From the NCBI GenBank assembly GCA_015489065.1, contig WGAO01000021.1:1-54056 (forward strand): 54,056 nucleotides of DNA. Reading direction: 5' to 3'. Origin of the DNA: Thermotogaceae bacterium. Lineage in GTDB: Bacteria; Thermotogota; Thermotogae; Thermotogales; Thermotogaceae. Below are positions 19,710 through 30,799 of the stretch, piece after piece. The position numbers were made by a program, and so were the translations under genes. A model generated the notes under the pieces. The model had not been told where the DNA came from. It worked only from the letters and a program-made list of their open reading frames with translations, and ran no database searches. Every line of letters starts with the position of its first letter. The first letter of the stretch is position 1.

Positions 19710-21239
19710 TTGAGACTCTCACCCGGAGAGCTCACAAAGATTTTGGAGCAAAAGATAAGTGAATTCAAAGAAGAGATAAATTTAGAGGATACCGGAAAAG
19801 TTATACAAGTTGGTGATGGAATAGCAAGAGCCTATGGTCTGAACAATGTCATGGCAAATGAGCTCGTTGAATTCGTTGAGACGGGAGTTAAAGGACTTGC
19901 TTTCAATTTAGAGGAAGATAATGTGGGAATAATAATACTTGGTGATTATGAAAACATAAAAGAAGGTCATTCCGTTAGAAGGTTAAAAAAGATTATACAG
20001 GTTCCTGTTGGTGAGGAGCTCCTTGGAAGGGTTGTAAACCCTCTAGGAGAACCTCTCGATGGAAAAGGTCCAATAGAAGCTAAGGAGTTTCGAAACGTTG
20101 AAGTTAAGGCTCCCGGTGTTATATACAGAAAGCCAGTCGATACACCTCTCCAGACAGGTATTAAAGCGATAGATTCAATGATACCAATAGGAAGAGGCCA
20201 GAGAGAGCTCATAATAGGCGATAGAGGGACTGGAAAGACAGCAATAGCGATAGATACGATAATAAATCAGAAAGGTAAGGGGGTATATTGCATATATGTT
20301 GCTATAGGTCAAAAGGCTGCAGCTGTTGCCAGGATAATAGATAAATTGGAGCAATATGGGGCTATGGAGTATACCACAGTTGTCGTCGCTTCTGCGGCAG
20401 ATCCAGCTTCACTTCAGTATCTAGCTCCTTACGCTGGAGCGGCTATGGGTGAGTACTTCATGTTCAACGGAAAAGACGCACTAGTCGTGTACGACGATCT
20501 TTCAAAGCACGCCGTGGCTTACAGACAGCTCTCATTGCTTCTCAGAAGACCTCCCGGAAGGGAAGCATACCCAGGTGACATATTCTATCTTCATTCAAGA
20601 CTCCTTGAAAGAGCGGCAAGGCTTGATGACAAGTACGGTGGTGGATCGATGACAGCCCTACCGATAATAGAGACTCAGGCTAACGATGTATCTGCCTACA
20701 TTCCAACAAATGTTATATCCATAACCGATGGTCAGATATATCTCGAGCCAGGACTTTTCTATGCAGGTTTCAGGCCAGCTATAAATGTAGGGCTTTCAGT
20801 TTCAAGGGTTGGTGGTGCCGCGCAGATAAAGGCGATGAAAAAGGTCGCGGGGATGTTAAGGTTAGATCTTGCTCAGTACAGAGAACTTGAGACATTTGCG
20901 CAGTTTGCCACCGAGCTCGATCCCACTACAAGAGCTCAGATAATCAGAGGGCAGCACCTCATGGAGCTTTTAAAACAGGAGCAGTATCAACCGATGCCGG
21001 TTGAGGAGCAAGTCGTCGTTATATACGCTGGTATAAACGGATATCTTGACGATCTACCGATAGATGCGGTTAAGAAATTCGAGAGAGAATTTTTGAAGTT
21101 TATGAGGGAGGAGCACCAGGATATCCTCAATGATATAAGAGAGTCGAAGAATCTTTCTGAGGATACCGAAGAAAAATTGAAGAGAGCGATAGAGAGCTTT
21201 AAAGAGAGATTCAAAAAGGAGATAGGGGTTGAAGCCTGA
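19710..21239 (+). CDS. atpA: F1 ATP synthase subunit alpha
   Basis: [62 protein letters not shown] 19710. Confidence 0.98.
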   Translation: MRLSPGELTKILEQKISEFKEEINLEDTGKVIQVGDGIARAYGLNNVMANELVEFVETGVKGLAFNLEEDNVGIIILGDYENIKEGHSVRRLKKIIQVPVGEELLGRVVNPLGEPLDGKGPIEAKEFRNVEVKAPGVIYRKPVDTPLQTGIKAIDSMIPIGRGQRELIIGDRGTGKTAIAIDTIINQKGKGVYCIYVAIGQKAAAVARIIDKLEQYGAMEYTTVVVASAADPASLQYLAPYAGAAMGEYFMFNGKDALVVYDDLSKHAVAYRQLSLLLRRPPGREAYPGDIFYLHSRLLERAARLDDKYGGGSMTALPIIETQANDVSAYIPTNVISITDGQIYLEPGLFYAGFRPAINVGLSVSRVGGAAQIKAMKKVAGMLRLDLAQYRELETFAQFATELDPTTRAQIIRGQHLMELLKQEQYQPMPVEEQVVVIYAGINGYLDDLPIDAVKKFEREFLKFMREEHQDILNDIRESKNLSEDTEEKLKRAIESFKERFKKEIGVEA

Positions 21240-22084
21240 TGAGCAGAGGGAAGCTCAGGGCTATAAAGAAAAAAGTAGAAGCTACAAGAAGCTTGATGAA
21301 GATTACCCGCGCCATGGAAATGGTGGCGAGGGCAAAGGTTAGGAAATTGGAGAGGGAATTTAGGAAATTTAAGGAGTACATGGAAGAACTTGAGAGAATC
21401 AAGTCTAAAATGGATTTCAAAGAGATAGAACACCCACTTTTGAAGGGATATGGAAAAGAGGTTGTACTGGTGATAAGTTCTGATATGGGACTTTGCGGAG
21501 CTTTCAACACGGAGATTCACAAAGCTGCTGAAGAGAGGACTAAAGAGTTAGCAGATTTTCATGGCTACATTGTTATTGGGTCAAGAGGAGTGTCTCATTT
21601 CAGGAGAGATAAGCTCTTAAAAGGATATGAAAAACTCTATGACATGCCGGATATCAGGATCTCTTCTGAAATAGCCAGTCATATCATGTCTATGGTGACA
21701 GATGAGAATGTTGGAAAAGTAGATGTAGTCTACGGGAAGTTTATGAATGCTCTTATACAGAGGCCGAGGGTGGAAACTCTCGTTCCAATAGAGATTTCTG
21801 GTGGTGACGAAAATGTAGAATTCGAACCAGATGTTGGAAAGATGATAGATTCTTTCTTGTATTTCTATTTGTCTTCTAAGATACTTAGCTACATGTTCGA
21901 AACAAAGGTGAGTGAGTACTACGCACGCCAAAACGCGATGAAGAACGCAACGGATAATGCCAATGAGATGATAAGGACACTGACTCTTGAATACAACAAA
22001 GCAAGACAAGCTTCTATAACTCAGGAAATAATAGAGATAGTCAACGGTGCGGAAGCCCTTAAAGAGATAGAAGAGGCAGGATAA
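21239..22084 (+). CDS. atpG: F1 ATP synthase subunit gamma
   Basis: KLRAIKKKVEATRSLMKITRAMEMVARAKVRK, ISSDMGLCGAFNTEI; C-terminal TLEYNKARQASITQEIIEIVNGAEAL. Confidence 0.97.
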   Translation: MSRGKLRAIKKKVEATRSLMKITRAMEMVARAKVRKLEREFRKFKEYMEELERIKSKMDFKEIEHPLLKGYGKEVVLVISSDMGLCGAFNTEIHKAAEERTKELADFHGYIVIGSRGVSHFRRDKLLKGYEKLYDMPDIRISSEIASHIMSMVTDENVGKVDVVYGKFMNALIQRPRVETLVPIEISGGDENVEFEPDVGKMIDSFLYFYLSSKILSYMFETKVSEYYARQNAMKNATDNANEMIRTLTLEYNKARQASITQEIIEIVNGAEALKEIEEAG

Positions 22085-22096
22085 GGGGTGATTTGA

Positions 22097-23521
<1,425 letters not shown>

Positions 23522-23522
23522 C

Positions 23523-23777
23523 ATGAAGATAAAGCTCCAGGTTTTCACCCCTAAAGGAAAAGTTTTCGAGAGGGAAGGTGACCTGGTTAATTTCAGGACG
23601 GTTGAAGGAGCTATGGGAGTTCTCCCAAGACGAGCTCCCATAATTACACATCTCGCGGTTAGTGAAGTTGAAGTTGTAGATGGAGAAGACAGAGAAAAGC
23701 TGGGGGTTTCAGGGGGATTTCTCTACTGCGACGGAGAAAGAGTAGTTGTTTTGACTTCCAAAGTGAGTGAGAGGTGA
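23523..23777 (+). CDS. atpC: F1 ATP synthase subunit epsilon, N-terminal domain only (84 aa)
   Basis: MKIKLQVFTPKGKVFEREGDLVNFRTVEGAMGVLPRRAPIITHL..; ends after the beta-sandwich domain. Confidence 0.93.
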   Translation: MKIKLQVFTPKGKVFEREGDLVNFRTVEGAMGVLPRRAPIITHLAVSEVEVVDGEDREKLGVSGGFLYCDGERVVVLTSKVSER

Positions 23778-23781
23778 TCTT

Positions 23782-24636
23782 ATGAAAAAGAGAGCAGTTG
23801 TTATAGACAGCCTAGCAGATATGCCACCGTATTTTGAGACGATGCTCCCAGTTAAAATTGTTCATTTTAAAGTTTACATAGATGGTAAGGAATATTCAGA
23901 TGGAAAAACAATATCAAAGGAAGATTACTACAAGTTAGCTACGAAAACTATGGATCTCAGAACTTCCTATCCACCACCTGAAGAGACCTTGAATATATAC
24001 AGGGAACTTGAGGAAGAGGGTGTTGAAGAAGTTCTCGCACTCCACCTTCCAGAAAAGATGAGTGGATTTTGGCAGTCTTTCAAGAAGGTTGTCGACAAGG
24101 TGAAATTGAAGGTCAAGGCTTTTGATGTCAGATCTGTTTCAGTTGGATCTGGTATGGTGAATACTAAGATGATAGAGCTATTTGAAAAAGGAGCATCTTT
24201 CGAGGAATTGGAGAAGAAGTTTTGGGATATAAGGAAAAGGATGCTCCTTCAATTCAGTGTGTCTTCTTTGAAATTTCTCATAAAGAATGGAAGGATTGGA
24301 AAGGCAAAAGGGCTCATAGGAACTTTGATGAACATCCTTCCAGTGCTTACAGTGGACGATGAAGGGGAGGTCTCTCCACTTGGAAAGGTCAGAGGGAAGA
24401 GAAGAGTAATAGATAAGATGGTGAAGAATATAATTGATTTTGCCAGTGGTAGAAGTATCGAGTTCGTGATCGGGTGGGGGACCGATGAAATGAAAGAAAG
24501 AGCTATGAGCATAAAGGAGAAAGTTTTTGAAGCTTTGGGCAATAAAGTTGTAAAATTTGGAGAGATAAGAGTTTCACCGACTGTAGCTTCACACACTGGA
24601 CCCGATGTTTTTGGATGCAGTATATATGTTCTTTGA
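23782..24636 (+). CDS. DegV-family fatty-acid-binding protein
   Basis: VVIDSLADMPPYF..TSYPPPEETLNIYRELEEEGVEEVLALHLPEKMSGFWQSF; GRIGKAKGLIGTLMNILPVLTVDDEGEV; HTGPDVFG. Confidence 0.92.
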   Translation: MKKRAVVIDSLADMPPYFETMLPVKIVHFKVYIDGKEYSDGKTISKEDYYKLATKTMDLRTSYPPPEETLNIYRELEEEGVEEVLALHLPEKMSGFWQSFKKVVDKVKLKVKAFDVRSVSVGSGMVNTKMIELFEKGASFEELEKKFWDIRKRMLLQFSVSSLKFLIKNGRIGKAKGLIGTLMNILPVLTVDDEGEVSPLGKVRGKRRVIDKMVKNIIDFASGRSIEFVIGWGTDEMKERAMSIKEKVFEALGNKVVKFGEIRVSPTVASHTGPDVFGCSIYVL

Positions 24637-24648
24637 GGAGGGGATAGG

Positions 24649-25722
24649 ATGAAAGATTTAGTAAAAGTTAAAGACGAATCTTTTGAAGTTGTAATAACAA
24701 TCAACACACCTTTGGCTGTGATCATAAGGGATCTCTTCTACGAAGGCGATTGGGAGGCCATGGAGGAAGATCTGGGTGGCAATGAAATAATGAGATCTGA
24801 GATCAATACCTGCAAGAAGATTGAAGAGAATCTATCACAACTTGGAGAAGAAATTTACAGCCCTATTTCCTTTCCAGAGCTCAAGGAATGGCTGGATGAA
24901 GTGAATATAAAAGTCTCCGATATGAATCACATATCGCTTAACGGTCTTTACGATCTTGCGCTCGATTATGCAGATAGAGGACTCTACGATATCGCACACG
25001 AGATAATAAGTTTCATGCTCGATTTTGATCCGCACTACGCTCCCGCTTATGAGCTTAAAGGCTCTCTTCTTATAGAGCAAGGGAGAGTTGAAGAAGGTCT
25101 CGTCTACTTGGAAAAGGCGATAGATATCGATCCGTGGCTTATAGAAGCTTATTCCTCCTTAGGAGAAGGATATTACAACCTTGGGGATTACGAAAAAGCA
25201 GCTTATTATTGGGAGAAGGAAATAGAAAAAGCTCCCGAAAATAAGCTTACATACTTTATGCTCGCAGAAGCTTACGAGAAGATGGGAAATCATCAAAAGG
25301 CCATCAACACTCTTTCTAGACTCCTTCACAGAGATCCAGACAGTATTCTGGCTCTCTATGAGATGAAGGAGATATACGAAAAGCTGGGCCAAAAGGACAA
25401 GGCAAAAGAGGTTGAAGATAAGATAGCCTCAATGCAACCCAAATACAATAGCGATGTTGAGGTTTGGGCAAAGATACTCCTCGCAAGGGGAGAATATGAG
25501 AAAGTCTTGAAGGTTCTGGAAGAGAAACTCAGCAGCACCAAGCTTAATACACACATAAAACTTCTCCTCATAGTTCCGTATATAAAATTAGGTATGAAAG
25601 ATAAAGCAAAGGAGATAATAGAGGAAATAAAAGACAACAATGTGTGGTACTACTATGGTAAAAAGGAGCTTTTTGGTGAGTTCTTAACTGAGGAGGAAAT
25701 GGCTGAGTGTGGTATATCCTGA
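24649..25722 (+). CDS. Tetratricopeptide-repeat protein
   Basis: Repeats: YDIAHEIISFMLDFDPHYAPAYELKGSLLIEQGRVEEGLVYLEKAIDIDPWLIEAYSSLGEGYYNLGDYEKAAYYWEKEIEKAPEN. Confidence 0.9.
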   Translation: MKDLVKVKDESFEVVITINTPLAVIIRDLFYEGDWEAMEEDLGGNEIMRSEINTCKKIEENLSQLGEEIYSPISFPELKEWLDEVNIKVSDMNHISLNGLYDLALDYADRGLYDIAHEIISFMLDFDPHYAPAYELKGSLLIEQGRVEEGLVYLEKAIDIDPWLIEAYSSLGEGYYNLGDYEKAAYYWEKEIEKAPENKLTYFMLAEAYEKMGNHQKAINTLSRLLHRDPDSILALYEMKEIYEKLGQKDKAKEVEDKIASMQPKYNSDVEVWAKILLARGEYEKVLKVLEEKLSSTKLNTHIKLLLIVPYIKLGMKDKAKEIIEEIKDNNVWYYYGKKELFGEFLTEEEMAECGIS

Positions 25723-26420
25723 GTGGTGTGGTTGGTGCGGTAATCGGAAGCTTTCTCAATGTTGTAGTGTATAGGCTACCTAAGGAGGATCTCAAGTTAT
25801 GGGATCCTCCTTATTCGTTCTGTCCAGTATGTAAACATAAACTCTCTTGGAAAGACAATATTCCGATAGTAAGCTACATAATTTTAAAAGGAAGATGCCG
25901 CTACTGCGGGGCGAAGATACCTCTCAGGTACCTCTTAGTGGAGATTCTAAACGCATTAGCTTATGTGTTTTCAATTTATTTAACTAACGATCTGGTTACT
26001 GTTATATCTCTTTTCGGAATATTCTCAAGCCTTATAGCGATATCTTTCATGGATCTTGAGTATATGGGAATACATGACGCTTTGAACATATCTCTTTTAT
26101 TTTTTTCCTTTCTTTTTGCCTGGAGACTCCACTCGATAGTTGTTGGGCTTGTAAGTGCGGGGATCGGCGTTGGGATATTTCTGATTTTCAACCTTGTTAG
26201 GAAAGGAATAGGACTTGGAGATGTTCTGATGATAGGTGCTGGAAGTGTGGCTCTTGACTTTTTCACACTCGATATAGCCCTCCTTGTAGCAGCGATCAGC
26301 GGTCTTATATACTCTATTTTTGCCCATAAAGGATTAAAGTTGGGAAAAACTATTCCATTTGGGCCATTTCTTGCCGTAGGCATAGCTACTGGAGTTGTAA
26401 TAAGGATCATTTCTCTATGA
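25707..26420 (+). CDS. Type IV prepilin peptidase (A24 family)
   Basis: GAVIGSFLNVVVYRLP, CPVCKHKLSWKDNIPIVSYIILKGRCRYCGAKIPLRYLLVE; aspartates in SFMDLEYMGIHD and GLGDVLMIGA. Confidence 0.93.
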   Translation: MWYILSGVVGAVIGSFLNVVVYRLPKEDLKLWDPPYSFCPVCKHKLSWKDNIPIVSYIILKGRCRYCGAKIPLRYLLVEILNALAYVFSIYLTNDLVTVISLFGIFSSLIAISFMDLEYMGIHDALNISLLFFSFLFAWRLHSIVVGLVSAGIGVGIFLIFNLVRKGIGLGDVLMIGAGSVALDFFTLDIALLVAAISGLIYSIFAHKGLKLGKTIPFGPFLAVGIATGVVIRIISL

Positions 26421-27024
26421 GGACACATGCGAATCCCGCTTCTTCCACTGTTTTCTCATTTGAAAAATCTACATTCTTCCCAGGCTTTGACCTTAAGCAG
26501 AACTTGGCTTTTTCGGCAAATGGTAGAAAATCCTCGACTTTTGGAAAGTTTGCTTTTAACAAAGCTCCGCTTTTTTTGGATTTATAATATTTTGCCCAAG
26601 CTCCCGTTATAAAGCAGACTACTACCTTTCCGCCCTTTTTAACAACTCTGAGCATCTCACTGATAGCTTTTCTTCTGTCTGAGAAGAACTCAACCGCGGC
26701 AACAGATATTACAGCATCGAAGCTTTTGTCATCAAACGGTAGATTTTCCGCGTATCCTTTGGTGCAGCTTAAGCCTTTTTTCAAAGCTTTTTTAATCATT
26801 TCGTCGCTTGGATCTATTCCAACCGCATCGTAGCCAAGGCATGAAAGCTTCTTTGTAAAATTTCCAGTACCGCACCCGACATCCAAAACTCTCTTTCCAT
26901 TTATCGGAAGAAGAAGCGAAAGAGCACATTCGGTCTCTATGAGATCGATAGTCTTTCCCGGTTCTTTCTCATACCAAAGATCGTAATCATCAGGATTCCA
27001 TTCGGTATTTTCTGACCTTGTCAT
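26407..27024 (-). CDS. Class I SAM-dependent methyltransferase
   Basis: RVLDVGCGTGNFTKKLSCLGYDAVGIDPSDEMIKKA; LPFDDKSFDAVISVAAVEF. Confidence 0.93.
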   Translation of the reverse strand: MTRSENTEWNPDDYDLWYEKEPGKTIDLIETECALSLLLPINGKRVLDVGCGTGNFTKKLSCLGYDAVGIDPSDEMIKKALKKGLSCTKGYAENLPFDDKSFDAVISVAAVEFFSDRRKAISEMLRVVKKGGKVVVCFITGAWAKYYKSKKSGALLKANFPKVEDFLPFAEKAKFCLRSKPGKNVDFSNEKTVEEAGFACVLIEK

Positions 27025-27274
27025 CGATTTTCACTCCTCCACGCTTGATATCTATCTGGAATGTGAAAACGCATCTTTCGCACATATTTTCGCAAACTTT
27101 TATTATCTCAAATTGAAGGTTCAGAAGATCTTCCAGCTCTCCTTCCACAACGGTTGAATGTGCGTTGACTTCATATTTCAAGCCAGAATTTCTTATTAAT
27201 CTGATCACTCTATCGATGGTAGATTCTAAATCTTTTGTTTTTATGGGAATTACTTGAAAGCTTGCTGTATACAC
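26990..27274 (-). CDS. DUF77/MTH1187-type thiamine-binding protein
   Basis: TASFQVIPI..YEVNAHSTVVEGELEDLLNL; GTG 27274 with SD ggagg. Confidence 0.8.
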   Translation of the reverse strand: MYTASFQVIPIKTKDLESTIDRVIRLIRNSGLKYEVNAHSTVVEGELEDLLNLQFEIIKVCENMCERCVFTFQIDIKRGGVKIDDKVRKYRMES

Positions 27275-27296
27275 GCCTACCACCTCCTAATGAAAA

Positions 27297-27319
27297 AGAG
27301 GGGCTTTTTAAGCCCCTCT
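27297..27319 (-). terminator. Intrinsic terminator after the lipoprotein/exported-protein pair
   Basis: AGAGGGGCT-TTTTA-AGCCCCTCT; minus-strand 3' side runs into TTTTTCA. Confidence 0.85.
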
Positions 27320-27337
27320 CATCGTTTTCTAATAATT

Positions 27338-28546
27338 TCAAAATCCCATTCCAAATCCAGCTGAGATTGTAATACCAGTCATCTTTGAAGTGTCGAAATT
27401 AAAGAGACCTGCGTAATCTATTGCTCCAATTGATGCGGATAATCTAAGAATTCTGAGATCCAAATTCAAACCAAGTGTTTTTTTCCAGGCTGGGCCCATG
27501 TTCGTCATATCAATCCACAGGATATTTGCAAGGTCGATGTAGCCTCCAAATTCTTTATCCTCGAAATCCGTTGTGGATTTAAAGTGAACCCCCAGATTTA
27601 AGAGAGATAGTTTGTAATTTGCTGCTGCGAAAAGCTTCATTGGTATTAAAACTTTCTCAGGACTTGGCAGATTCGTGAGATCTTCTGGAATTTCCATTGT
27701 TGGATTGCTCTGGTTAAGTTCAAGGTTTACAAGACTCGCTTCAAAGCTCACTTTTGAATATCCCTCGTAGGAAAGCTTTGCAGGTTGAATTGATATGTCG
27801 TTTATCCCGCCTGTTATTTTCAAGTTTCCAAACTTGGCAGAAGCTCCCAAACTTATGTAGTATCCACCGCTGCTGATGAGTTTATTTGCATCTAAATTTT
27901 CTAAATTTTGCAAGCTTGAAAGAGCACTCAAAAGCCTAACATCTCCATCGATTTTCATCTCAACCGTTGCGGTATCTTCGTCAGATCTGTAAAGGAAATG
28001 AGCTTTTGAACTTTCATCAAACCACAGTATTGGTACGTACAGCCCGCCTGCAATTCCTATCTTTATGTTCTTCCCAATCCCAAATCCCAAGTTGAGACCG
28101 GCTTTTGCAACAATCCCTCCGTTGAATATGTTGAACGTGGATTCTTTCGTATCGGTTGTTTCAACATTTCCAAACAGAACTTCCATCATTTCGTACGGAA
28201 GTTTCATAGATATATTGCTTTTCAAGTTTGTAACCATTCCCAACTTGAAAGATCCAAATCCAAGTCCGGCGTATTCGTCCATAGATACAACTGGAGAGAG
28301 TTTAAAACCATCTTTCATCAGCTCCAGTTTTGACTTGTCAAGGACTACTTCAGATCCTTCCGCCATCGTGATTATGTCTTTTATCGAGAAAAGATTCTGA
28401 TCCAAACTAACGCCCATTTGAAAATCTGAAAGATCTATGTACTTTCTTGGACTGTCAAAGATCATCACCGGGTTTTCAAATATAAGAGAATTGTTGAAAC
28501 CAAAATATATAACAGGGATCAAAACCAAAAGCAGCATTTTTTTCAT
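27338..28546 (-). CDS. Exported hypothetical protein, probable beta-barrel/outer envelope
   Basis: Signal-like MKKMLLLVLIPVIYFGFNNS; glycine/aromatic alternating C-terminus ending ITISAGFGMGF. Confidence 0.7.
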   Translation of the reverse strand: MKKMLLLVLIPVIYFGFNNSLIFENPVMIFDSPRKYIDLSDFQMGVSLDQNLFSIKDIITMAEGSEVVLDKSKLELMKDGFKLSPVVSMDEYAGLGFGSFKLGMVTNLKSNISMKLPYEMMEVLFGNVETTDTKESTFNIFNGGIVAKAGLNLGFGIGKNIKIGIAGGLYVPILWFDESSKAHFLYRSDEDTATVEMKIDGDVRLLSALSSLQNLENLDANKLISSGGYYISLGASAKFGNLKITGGINDISIQPAKLSYEGYSKVSFEASLVNLELNQSNPTMEIPEDLTNLPSPEKVLIPMKLFAAANYKLSLLNLGVHFKSTTDFEDKEFGGYIDLANILWIDMTNMGPAWKKTLGLNLDLRILRLSASIGAIDYAGLFNFDTSKMTGITISAGFGMGF

Positions 28547-30723
28547 TCTCCTTCACCCCCTCCGGTGGTGACGGAAAGATCGGCGCTTAGTTTCACTTTA
28601 AGATCTATTATTCCGTCACTTGATATGAGTTGATGACCAGATAACATAGCTGTTGCGCTGATGGGAAGCGTATCACCTGATAGATCTTCTTTTGATACTG
28701 ATATTTCACTTTTAAAAGCACCATCTTTTAAATCTACTTCGCTTTCACTCGATCCAACTTTTATTTCTATCTTTGGAGTGATTCCGCTTGTGTTCGTTCC
28801 TTCTATTGTAAGAGTTGCTGCGAGCACTTCTGCATCGGATTCGTGAAGGCTGGAGATATCCACGGGCTTGATAAGATCGCTGAGCGGCACCTTTATTTCC
28901 TTATCTTTAAGATCGAGCTCAAGCGGCACCTCAGCTTCAACTTTTGCGTAAAGTGGTTTGCTAATGTCTATCGTTGCCTCGTTTATGTTAAGAGCAACAT
29001 CATAATTCAGGTTGTTTCCTTTCATATCTGAAACGGCGTTTTTGAATGCTTCTATGAGATCGTTCAAAGATCCCGATTCCAGATCTGCAGATCCACTTTC
29101 GTTTCCAAAGGTTGCTTCTATCGTTCCATTTATATCCACATTTGAATTCAAAGTGGCAGACATGCTCATATAAGGAAGAATTCCTTTCATCATATCATCT
29201 ATTGAAAGATCTCCACTATAGATCAGAGTAGTTGAGTTCAAAACGACTTTGCTGAGCTCTATTCCACCTATGGTTATTGTCGCGCTGATCCCAAGGTTAC
29301 TTCCAAGTGTTACATTCCTTAGCGTGAGTTTTTCCCCGTCGTAATTTTCAGGTGAGGCTTCAAAAGATATGTCAAAGCTGTTGTCTATTAAGAGTCTTTC
29401 ACCACTCAGATCGACAAGTGTTACATCTGAGGAGCTCTTTTTCTCGATGACGAAGGATTTGTTGAGCTCCGGATCGAAGTCGCTTGATTTCAAGACAACA
29501 TTGACATTCATCGGAAGTGTTGAATCGTACTCAAGCTTTATCGTTCCGCCAGAGAAAGAGATGCTCTTTATGAGTTGAGAAAGCTCTCCAAGTGGAACAT
29601 TTTTCGAGGAAGATACAGCAAGGTCACTGCTCAGATACACAAGCGTGGCGACCTCAAGGTCTTCCAAAGCTCCGTTGATATCTACTTGCCTATCTAAAGA
29701 TTTCACGGTGGCATCGACAGTATCTATGCTCACGCTCACAGGAAGATTCACACTACCAAGGTCTGCTACTATCTTTCCGCTTTCAACGCTCATGGAATTG
29801 CCGCCAACACTTCCATTGACGCTGGCAAATTCAAGCTGAGGGCTTTCTATGACTAATTTCCCGCTCTCGATATCGAGTTCTTCGACTTTAGATGGTTTGT
29901 CTACGCTTTGATTAAAGTTCAGCTTAAGTCCTTCTAGGTAGATAATATCAAGATCTGGATTTATCGAGAGCATTATATCCCCTTCTCCGTGGTTAGAATC
30001 AGAGTGTATGGTCAGGGAGTATTCTATCTTCATCGAGCCGTCTCCAACTTCAAGTTCTTTTCCGCTGAGATCTATCAATGCTTCGTTGTTCTTGGCGGTG
30101 TAGCTTCCACTTACTACTACGTTTCCGTTTCCGTCTGTAACGGTGGCATCAACGCTTGCAAGGTTGACGTCATCCCACGGAAAACTCGCGGAAATAACTA
30201 TCGCTCCATTTACTTTGAAAGCAACAAGTTTTGATGAATCAATACCAAGATCGAGAGAAAGCTCTGTTGAATCGGTTGTGATATTTCCTGCAAGAAGTCC
30301 ATCTACGTGGATGCTTATATCCTGAGAAGAGAAACTTGGAGTATTTATACTCACCGATTGATTTATCTCACCTATCGTTGGTAGGTTTACTCCAAAGTTT
30401 ATCGGTATCTCTTCTGAAAGCTCCGGTATCTGAGAGCTTATGTCATTTGGTTTTAATTCAAATATAGTTGCGTTGTATGTTATCTTAACGGGACTTCCCT
30501 CTATAACATCCAATCCTTCTATGGTGCTTTTCAGATTCTCCAAGTTGCTCATTATCAGTTTGCCAGTATTGACCTCTGTAGCGATCACCGGGATATTTAC
30601 CGAAGTTTTGAGCTTTATCTTTGGTTTCTGAAGGTTCTGCAAGGCTTTTTCAGGATTTACACTACATGAAGATATCAAAATTGCTATGACTATGAGTGGA
30701 ACAAGCAAAAGCAGCTTTTTCAT
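28543..30723 (-). CDS. Large repeat-containing lipoprotein of unknown function
   Basis: Lipobox MKKLLLLVPLIVIAILISSCS; 726 aa of recurring beta-rich units (e.g. DLSGKELEVGDGSMKIEYSLTI / DLSGERLLIDNSFDISFEA). Confidence 0.75.
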   Translation of the reverse strand: MKKLLLLVPLIVIAILISSCSVNPEKALQNLQKPKIKLKTSVNIPVIATEVNTGKLIMSNLENLKSTIEGLDVIEGSPVKITYNATIFELKPNDISSQIPELSEEIPINFGVNLPTIGEINQSVSINTPSFSSQDISIHVDGLLAGNITTDSTELSLDLGIDSSKLVAFKVNGAIVISASFPWDDVNLASVDATVTDGNGNVVVSGSYTAKNNEALIDLSGKELEVGDGSMKIEYSLTIHSDSNHGEGDIMLSINPDLDIIYLEGLKLNFNQSVDKPSKVEELDIESGKLVIESPQLEFASVNGSVGGNSMSVESGKIVADLGSVNLPVSVSIDTVDATVKSLDRQVDINGALEDLEVATLVYLSSDLAVSSSKNVPLGELSQLIKSISFSGGTIKLEYDSTLPMNVNVVLKSSDFDPELNKSFVIEKKSSSDVTLVDLSGERLLIDNSFDISFEASPENYDGEKLTLRNVTLGSNLGISATITIGGIELSKVVLNSTTLIYSGDLSIDDMMKGILPYMSMSATLNSNVDINGTIEATFGNESGSADLESGSLNDLIEAFKNAVSDMKGNNLNYDVALNINEATIDISKPLYAKVEAEVPLELDLKDKEIKVPLSDLIKPVDISSLHESDAEVLAATLTIEGTNTSGITPKIEIKVGSSESEVDLKDGAFKSEISVSKEDLSGDTLPISATAMLSGHQLISSDGIIDLKVKLSADLSVTTGGGEGE

Positions 30724-30757
30724 GGAAACACCTCCTTGAAATTTTGTCTAAAAAAGT

Positions 30758-30775
30758 GGCGGCTAAGCAGCCGCC
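30758..30775 (-). terminator. Intrinsic terminator after the cDPGS-like gene
   Basis: GGCGGCT-AAGC-AGCCGCC, then minus-strand ACTTTTTTAGA. Confidence 0.85.
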
Positions 30776-30799
30776 CTGTGCATTTCCTCCAGATCTCAA

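Noticed and set aside
27266-27290. CCTACCACC, an exact match to the Thermotoga-type DnaA box core
   Set aside because: It is the reverse complement of the SD region (GGAGGTGGTAGG) of the DUF77 gene, isolated, with no neighbouring boxes.
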